Shown piece after piece: positions 60,753 to 64,000 of a DNA stretch of 64,000 bases. The notes below the pieces were generated by a model. It was given only the letters and a program-made list of their open reading frames with translations. It ran no database searches and was not told where the DNA came from. Positions within the stretch are counted from its first letter, which is position 1, and every line of letters begins with the position of its first letter. The DNA comes from Bradyrhizobium sp. 149 (GTDB lineage: Bacteria; Pseudomonadota; Alphaproteobacteria; Rhizobiales; Xanthobacteraceae): NCBI RefSeq assembly GCF_023073915.1, contig NZ_JADPKK010000013.1:1-64000 (forward strand), read 5' to 3'. Both the position numbers and the translations under genes were made by a program.

Positions 60753-61502
60753 TCACGGCCTGCGCTTGAGCATGTAACTGTCCATGATCCAGCCATACCG
60801 CTCGCGCGCCTCCTGTCGCACGGCGACGATGCGCGGGCCGATCTCCGCAAGCGCGCCGCACATGATGATCTGATCCGGCATGCCGAGATAGGCGCCCCAC
60901 CAGATGTGCAGGCCCGCCGGATCAAGCGACTGGAACGCCGTGCCGCCGTCGAGCATCACCACCACGGTATCGACACCTTGCGGCCAGCCGCCATCGCGCA
61001 AGCGGCGTCCCGTCGTCACCAGGAATGGCTCGCCGATATCGTTGAGCGGCAGCGCATGCGCTGCGCACAGCGCCTGGATCGAGGTGATGCCGGGCACGAC
61101 CTCGATGTCAGGCAAGGGATTGAGCCGCCGCGCAATACGCAGCGAAGAATCATAAAGCGAGGGATCGCCCCAGATCAACAGCGCGACCTTGCCATGACCT
61201 TCGAGATGACTCGCAATCGTCTGCGACCAGGTCGCGGCTACGGCATCGTGCCAATCGTCCACGCCCTTGCGGTAATCGGCTTTAGCCGCGTCGCGTACGG
61301 GAAGATCGAACTCGGCGATGCGCGTCTTGTCGCTGGTGAGCACATCCGCGCAGATCGTCCGCCTGAGATCGGCGAGATCGGATTTTGCAGGCCCCTTGCG
61401 CGGGATCAGGACGAGATCGGCCGCGTTGATCGCACCGATCGCGGCGCGCGTCAGCTGATCAGGGTTGCCGCAACCGATGCCTATCAAGGAGAGCGTGAAC
61501 AT
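60753..61502 (-). CDS. cobF: Precorrin-6A synthase, deacetylating (CobF)
   Basis: About 249 residues, SAM-dependent methyltransferase of the cobalamin family. The N-terminal SLIGIGCGNPDQLTRAA is the SAM-site loop, and VALLIWGDPSLYDSSLR is the second conserved stretch. CobF, found only in the aerobic pathway, converts precorrin-5 to precorrin-6A with loss of acetate. It lies 48 bases downstream of the CbiM-like gene. The start at 61502 is just after an AGG site. Confidence 0.93.
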   Translation of the reverse strand: MFTLSLIGIGCGNPDQLTRAAIGAINAADLVLIPRKGPAKSDLADLRRTICADVLTSDKTRIAEFDLPVRDAAKADYRKGVDDWHDAVAATWSQTIASHLEGHGKVALLIWGDPSLYDSSLRIARRLNPLPDIEVVPGITSIQALCAAHALPLNDIGEPFLVTTGRRLRDGGWPQGVDTVVVMLDGGTAFQSLDPAGLHIWWGAYLGMPDQIIMCGALAEIGPRIVAVRQEARERYGWIMDSYMLKRRP

Positions 61503-61550
61503 CTTACCTGCGAAGGGCGGCCGCACATCGGCCGCCCGTTCGCTTGTCTC

Positions 61551-62228
61551 TTAAGCTGCGTTGTGCAAACGCGGGGTGACGAGGCCGGGCGCGGTGACGC
61601 CGCGCAACGACTTTGCCAGCGCCAGCACGCCGAGATCGGCGAGCGGCTCGATCACGATGACCAGCGCGTAGGACGCCGCGAACGTCGCGATGCTGGCGAG
61701 GTTGGTGGCGCCAAAGCCTGATCCATAAATCGCCCAGAACGCCACCCAGGCGATGACGCCGGACTGATACGTGGTCGAAAGCGCCAGTGCCTGGCGGTAC
61801 TTCAGATCGACATAGGCCGTGTTGCGCGAAATGATCCGCGTGGCGATCGCCTGGATCGCGAACAGCGGCACCAGCAGGGTTGTGACGTTCATGCCATATT
61901 GCGGCAGGTCGGGCGGCTCGAAGAAGATGCCCTGGAACAGCAGGCCGAAAGCGAGGCCGAACGCCGCAGGCGCAGCTCCAAACAGGAGAAACAAGGTCGA
62001 GCCGAGGATGAAGTGCACTTCGGAGACGCCGACCGGGAAGTGCGGCAGGATCTCGAAGAAGACGAACACGAGGCTCGTGGTGGCGAGCGTCCGCGCCGCG
62101 AACGACGTGATGCCCTGCTGGCGCACGGTCTCGACCGCGAGCTTCAGGGCAACGCCGCCGACGGCGATGCCGGTTGCGTAACTCAACACGAGCTTGGCGT
62201 CCGAGACTAGTCCGGGTTCGATATGCAT
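61551..62228 (-). CDS. CbiM-like cobalt ECF-transporter permease component, orphan
   Basis: About 225 residues with roughly six membrane segments. The N-terminus MHIEPG matches the MHI metal-binding N-terminus of CbiM, in which His2 binds Co2+, and HFILGSTLFLLFGAAPAAFGLA is the family core. No CbiN, CbiQ or CbiO gene is present in the window, so energising partners must be encoded elsewhere or absent. It is 49 bases after a cobalamin riboswitch, strongly supporting a cobalt-uptake role. Confidence 0.82.
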   Translation of the reverse strand: MHIEPGLVSDAKLVLSYATGIAVGGVALKLAVETVRQQGITSFAARTLATTSLVFVFFEILPHFPVGVSEVHFILGSTLFLLFGAAPAAFGLAFGLLFQGIFFEPPDLPQYGMNVTTLLVPLFAIQAIATRIISRNTAYVDLKYRQALALSTTYQSGVIAWVAFWAIYGSGFGATNLASIATFAASYALVIVIEPLADLGVLALAKSLRGVTAPGLVTPRLHNAA

Positions 62229-62276
62229 GGCTCAGATCCTTCTTGCCGTCACACCCGACGGCCTTGGCCTCAAAAC

Positions 62277-62467
62277 GTGCACGGCCGGTCTCCTGGCTCG
62301 CGGTTCACTGGGAGTCTCCGGCCTTCCCGAACCTTGCGGGCCAGTGGCTGATCGAAGTCCCTCACCGCTTACAGTCGCGGGGGCGGCTGGGGTTTTGGGC
62401 GCCGCAACTGGGTCCGCCCACCCCCATTCCCGATTATGCTCCGGCGCTTTGCGCCGCGTCGAGCACC
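62277..62467 (-). ncRNA. Cobalamin riboswitch upstream of cbiM-like/cobF/cobT
   Basis: On the minus strand the B12 box GCCGCCCCCGCGACTGTAAG (about 62366-62386) and the 3' motif GCGAGCCAGGAGACCGGCC (about 62282-62300) are present, with GGGAAGGCCGGAGA between. GTGC near 62463-62466 can pair with GCAC at 62277-62280 as P1. The CbiM-like start follows 49 bases downstream. Confidence 0.93.
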
Positions 62468-62485
62468 ATGCCTCTCCTGTGTGCC

Positions 62486-62518
62486 CCTTTCGCCGGCCGG
62501 GCGTCAAGGGGCGAAGGG
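62486..62518 (-). terminator. Possible hairpin at the end of the cobA transcript
   Basis: The arms CCTTTCGCC (62486-62494) and GGCGAAGGG (62510-62518) form a nine-pair stem (one T-G pair) with a 15-base loop. It lies between the cobA stop and the riboswitch. There is no T-run, so it may be a weak or Rho-dependent end. Low certainty. Confidence 0.3.
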
Positions 62519-62530
62519 CGGCCGAGGCCG

Positions 62531-63262
62531 TCATGACGGATAATCCCCCGCCATCGCGCCGAACAGGATGACCGCGGCGGTCGAAGCCGCCCCGCCCCGC
62601 GCAAGCTGCTCGCCAAGCTCGGAAATGGTGGTGCGGACCAGCCGCTCATCGGGACGGCCGAGCGATTCGGCGAACAACGCCGGAGTGGTTGGGGAAAGGC
62701 CGTGCTCGATCAATTTTACGACAAGCGCAGGAAACGTGCGGCGGCCCATATAGACCACGGTCGTCGCCTCCGGATCGGCCAACGCGGCCCAATTGAGATT
62801 TTGCGGCAGCTCGCCGGTGACGTCCGCCCCGGTCACGAACTGCACGCGGCGCGCGGTGTGGCGCCGGGTCAAGGGAATTCCGGCCTGGGCCGCGGCGACA
62901 CAGGCCGAGGTGACGCCCGGAATGATCTCGTAGCCGATGCCGGCGTCGCGCAGCGTCTCGAGCTCCTCCTCAAGCCGGCCAAAGATGCCAGCATCGCCCG
63001 ACTTCAATCGCACCACGCGCGCGCCTGTTGCGGCATAGTCGACCAGCAAGCGGTTGACGTGGTGCTGCTTGGTCGAGGGCCGCCCTGCCCGCTTTCCGAC
63101 CGCGACGAGATTGGCGCCGGGACGGGCGAGATCGAGGATCGCGCCCGAAGCAAGATCGTCATAGAGCACGACGTCGGCCTCGCGCAGCCGCGCGGCACCC
63201 TTGAGCGTGAGGAGCTCGGGATCGCCGGGGCCGGCGGAGACGAAGGAGACAAAACCGCTCAC
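62531..63262 (-). CDS. cobA: Uroporphyrinogen-III C-methyltransferase (CobA)
   Basis: About 243 residues. The SAM-dependent tetrapyrrole methyltransferase motifs are GPGDPELLTLKGAARLREAD at the N-terminus, VVRLKSGDAGIFGRLEEEL near 85, and PGVTSACVAAAQAGIPLTRR near 120. It makes precorrin-2, the branch point toward cobalamin and siroheme. The start is GTG at 63262, overlapping the cobB stop by four bases (GTGA). There is no fused siroheme dehydrogenase domain. Confidence 0.94.
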   Translation of the reverse strand: MSGFVSFVSAGPGDPELLTLKGAARLREADVVLYDDLASGAILDLARPGANLVAVGKRAGRPSTKQHHVNRLLVDYAATGARVVRLKSGDAGIFGRLEEELETLRDAGIGYEIIPGVTSACVAAAQAGIPLTRRHTARRVQFVTGADVTGELPQNLNWAALADPEATTVVYMGRRTFPALVVKLIEHGLSPTTPALFAESLGRPDERLVRTTISELGEQLARGGAASTAAVILFGAMAGDYPS

Positions 63263-64000
63263 CGGTCCTCCGCGATCAGATGAAAGAACGTGCCGGTGGC
63301 TTGTCCCCGCCGCGAACCGGTTTCGGCGATGACTGCGCCTGTCGCGTCGCGCACGACCGCCAGCGGCGTGTCGGGCTGCGCGAGGATCGTCGAATAGTGG
63401 AATTCGTGGCCACGCAGGCGTGCACCCGCCTGATGACCCGGCATCGGCGCGGCGAGCTCGGCCAGACGATAACCAAGATGCATGCGGCGTTTGGCAAAGC
63501 TGGTCTCCAGACCGAGCAGGCCCGTCATCTCGTGGCTGATGCCATCGGCGTCGGTCAAGGCGGTGCCCAGCACCATATAGCCTCCGCACTCGCCGTGCAC
63601 CGGGCGCGTTTCGGCGAAGGCGCGCAATCCGCTGCGAAAGCGCGCATTGGCCGCGATCTTGCCGGCCTGCAGCTCGGGATAGCCGCCAGGCAGCCAGCAC
63701 ACGTCTGCACTCGCGTCAGGACCTTCGTCGGCGAGCGGCGAGAATGTCGATATCTCTGCGCCCGCCGCGCGCCACGCTTCCAGCATATGCGGATAGACGA
63801 AGGAGAACGCGGCGTCACGGGCGAGCGCAATGCGCTGGCCCGGCGGCGTCACGTTCACGCCGCTTGCGGCAGGTTGCGGCGACCAAGTGGCAGCCGAACG
63901 CAGCACCGCTTCGAGATCGACATGCTCGGCGACGAAGCGTGCGGCCTCGTCGATCAGCTTGCCGATTTCCGCCTGCTCTTCGGCCTGGACCAGCCCGAGA
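63259..64000 (-). CDS. cobB: Cobyrinate a,c-diamide synthase/hydrogenobyrinate amidase (CobB), partial at window edge
   Basis: Only the C-terminal 247 codons are in the window; the gene continues past 64000. It holds the glutamine amidotransferase domain with catalytic Cys in VHGECGGYMVLG, the RIALARDAAFSFVYPHMLE lead and the GHEFHYS histidine motif of the type 1 amidotransferase. The N-terminal ATP-binding domain is outside the window. It amidates the a and c carboxylates of hydrogenobyrinate in the aerobic pathway. Cotranscribed with cobA. Confidence 0.93.
   Translation of the reverse strand, partial: LGLVQAEEQAEIGKLIDEAARFVAEHVDLEAVLRSAATWSPQPAASGVNVTPPGQRIALARDAAFSFVYPHMLEAWRAAGAEISTFSPLADEGPDASADVCWLPGGYPELQAGKIAANARFRSGLRAFAETRPVHGECGGYMVLGTALTDADGISHEMTGLLGLETSFAKRRMHLGYRLAELAAPMPGHQAGARLRGHEFHYSTILAQPDTPLAVVRDATGAVIAETGSRRGQATGTFFHLIAEDR

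Overview
The window looks like chromosome of a GC-rich alphaproteobacterium, most likely Bradyrhizobium or a close relative. The evidence is strong G/C bias at third codon positions, aerobic-type cobalamin genes (cobF, cobT, cobB, cobA), many ABC and tripartite-style catabolic operons, and an opening stretch (1-560) that I recognise from memory as a multicopy Bradyrhizobium intergenic repeat. No tRNA, rRNA, CRISPR array, transposase or phage gene was seen.

Region 1 (about 0.6-12.6 kb) is a Wzx/Wzy-type exopolysaccharide locus. It holds a GH5 glycanase, a Wzy-like polymerase, a FemAB/CelD-like acyltransferase, a FAD oxidoreductase, a Wzx flippase, a GumC/Wzc-like chain-length protein with a degenerate ATP-binding loop, a GT4 glycosyltransferase and a protein ending in a GINT1-like propeller. 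Genes are arranged as divergent pairs with TTAA-rich intergenic regions. The priming transferase and the outer-membrane exporter are not in the window.

Region 2 (about 12.6-31.3 kb) is an aromatic-catabolism locus. A minus-strand unit carries LysR, MarR, a flavin monooxygenase, an MHS transporter, an aldehyde dehydrogenase and a benzoylformate-decarboxylase-like enzyme. A plus-strand unit carries a Dabb protein, maleylacetate reductase, an amidohydrolase, a 3-hydroxyisobutyrate-dehydrogenase-like enzyme, hydroxyquinol 1,2-dioxygenase, a GlcD-like oxidase, a ribose-type ABC transporter and a YciI protein. The two diagnostic hydroxyquinol genes, the dioxygenase and the reductase, each carry a small frameshifting deletion as given.

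Region 3 (about 31.5-54.4 kb) is a nitrogen-heterocycle/hydantoin-type island. It has two complete peptide-type ABC importers, a flavoprotein monooxygenase, a flavin reductase, an SDR, an epimerase-like reductase, a cyclic amidohydrolase (hydantoinase), a hydantoin racemase, an N-carbamoyl-amino-acid hydrolase, a class III aminotransferase and an ATP-dependent HyuA/HyuB pair. The set implies uptake, ring opening by one or two routes, decarbamoylation and transamination. The natural substrate is unknown, and no dedicated regulator is visible.

Region 4 (about 54.9-64 kb) is a cobalamin locus with two B12 riboswitches. One precedes a TonB-dependent receptor plus a PepSY membrane protein. The other precedes a CbiM-like permease, cobF and cobT. 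Upstream lie cobA and a cobB cut by the window edge, and a CobC-like phosphatase faces cobT.
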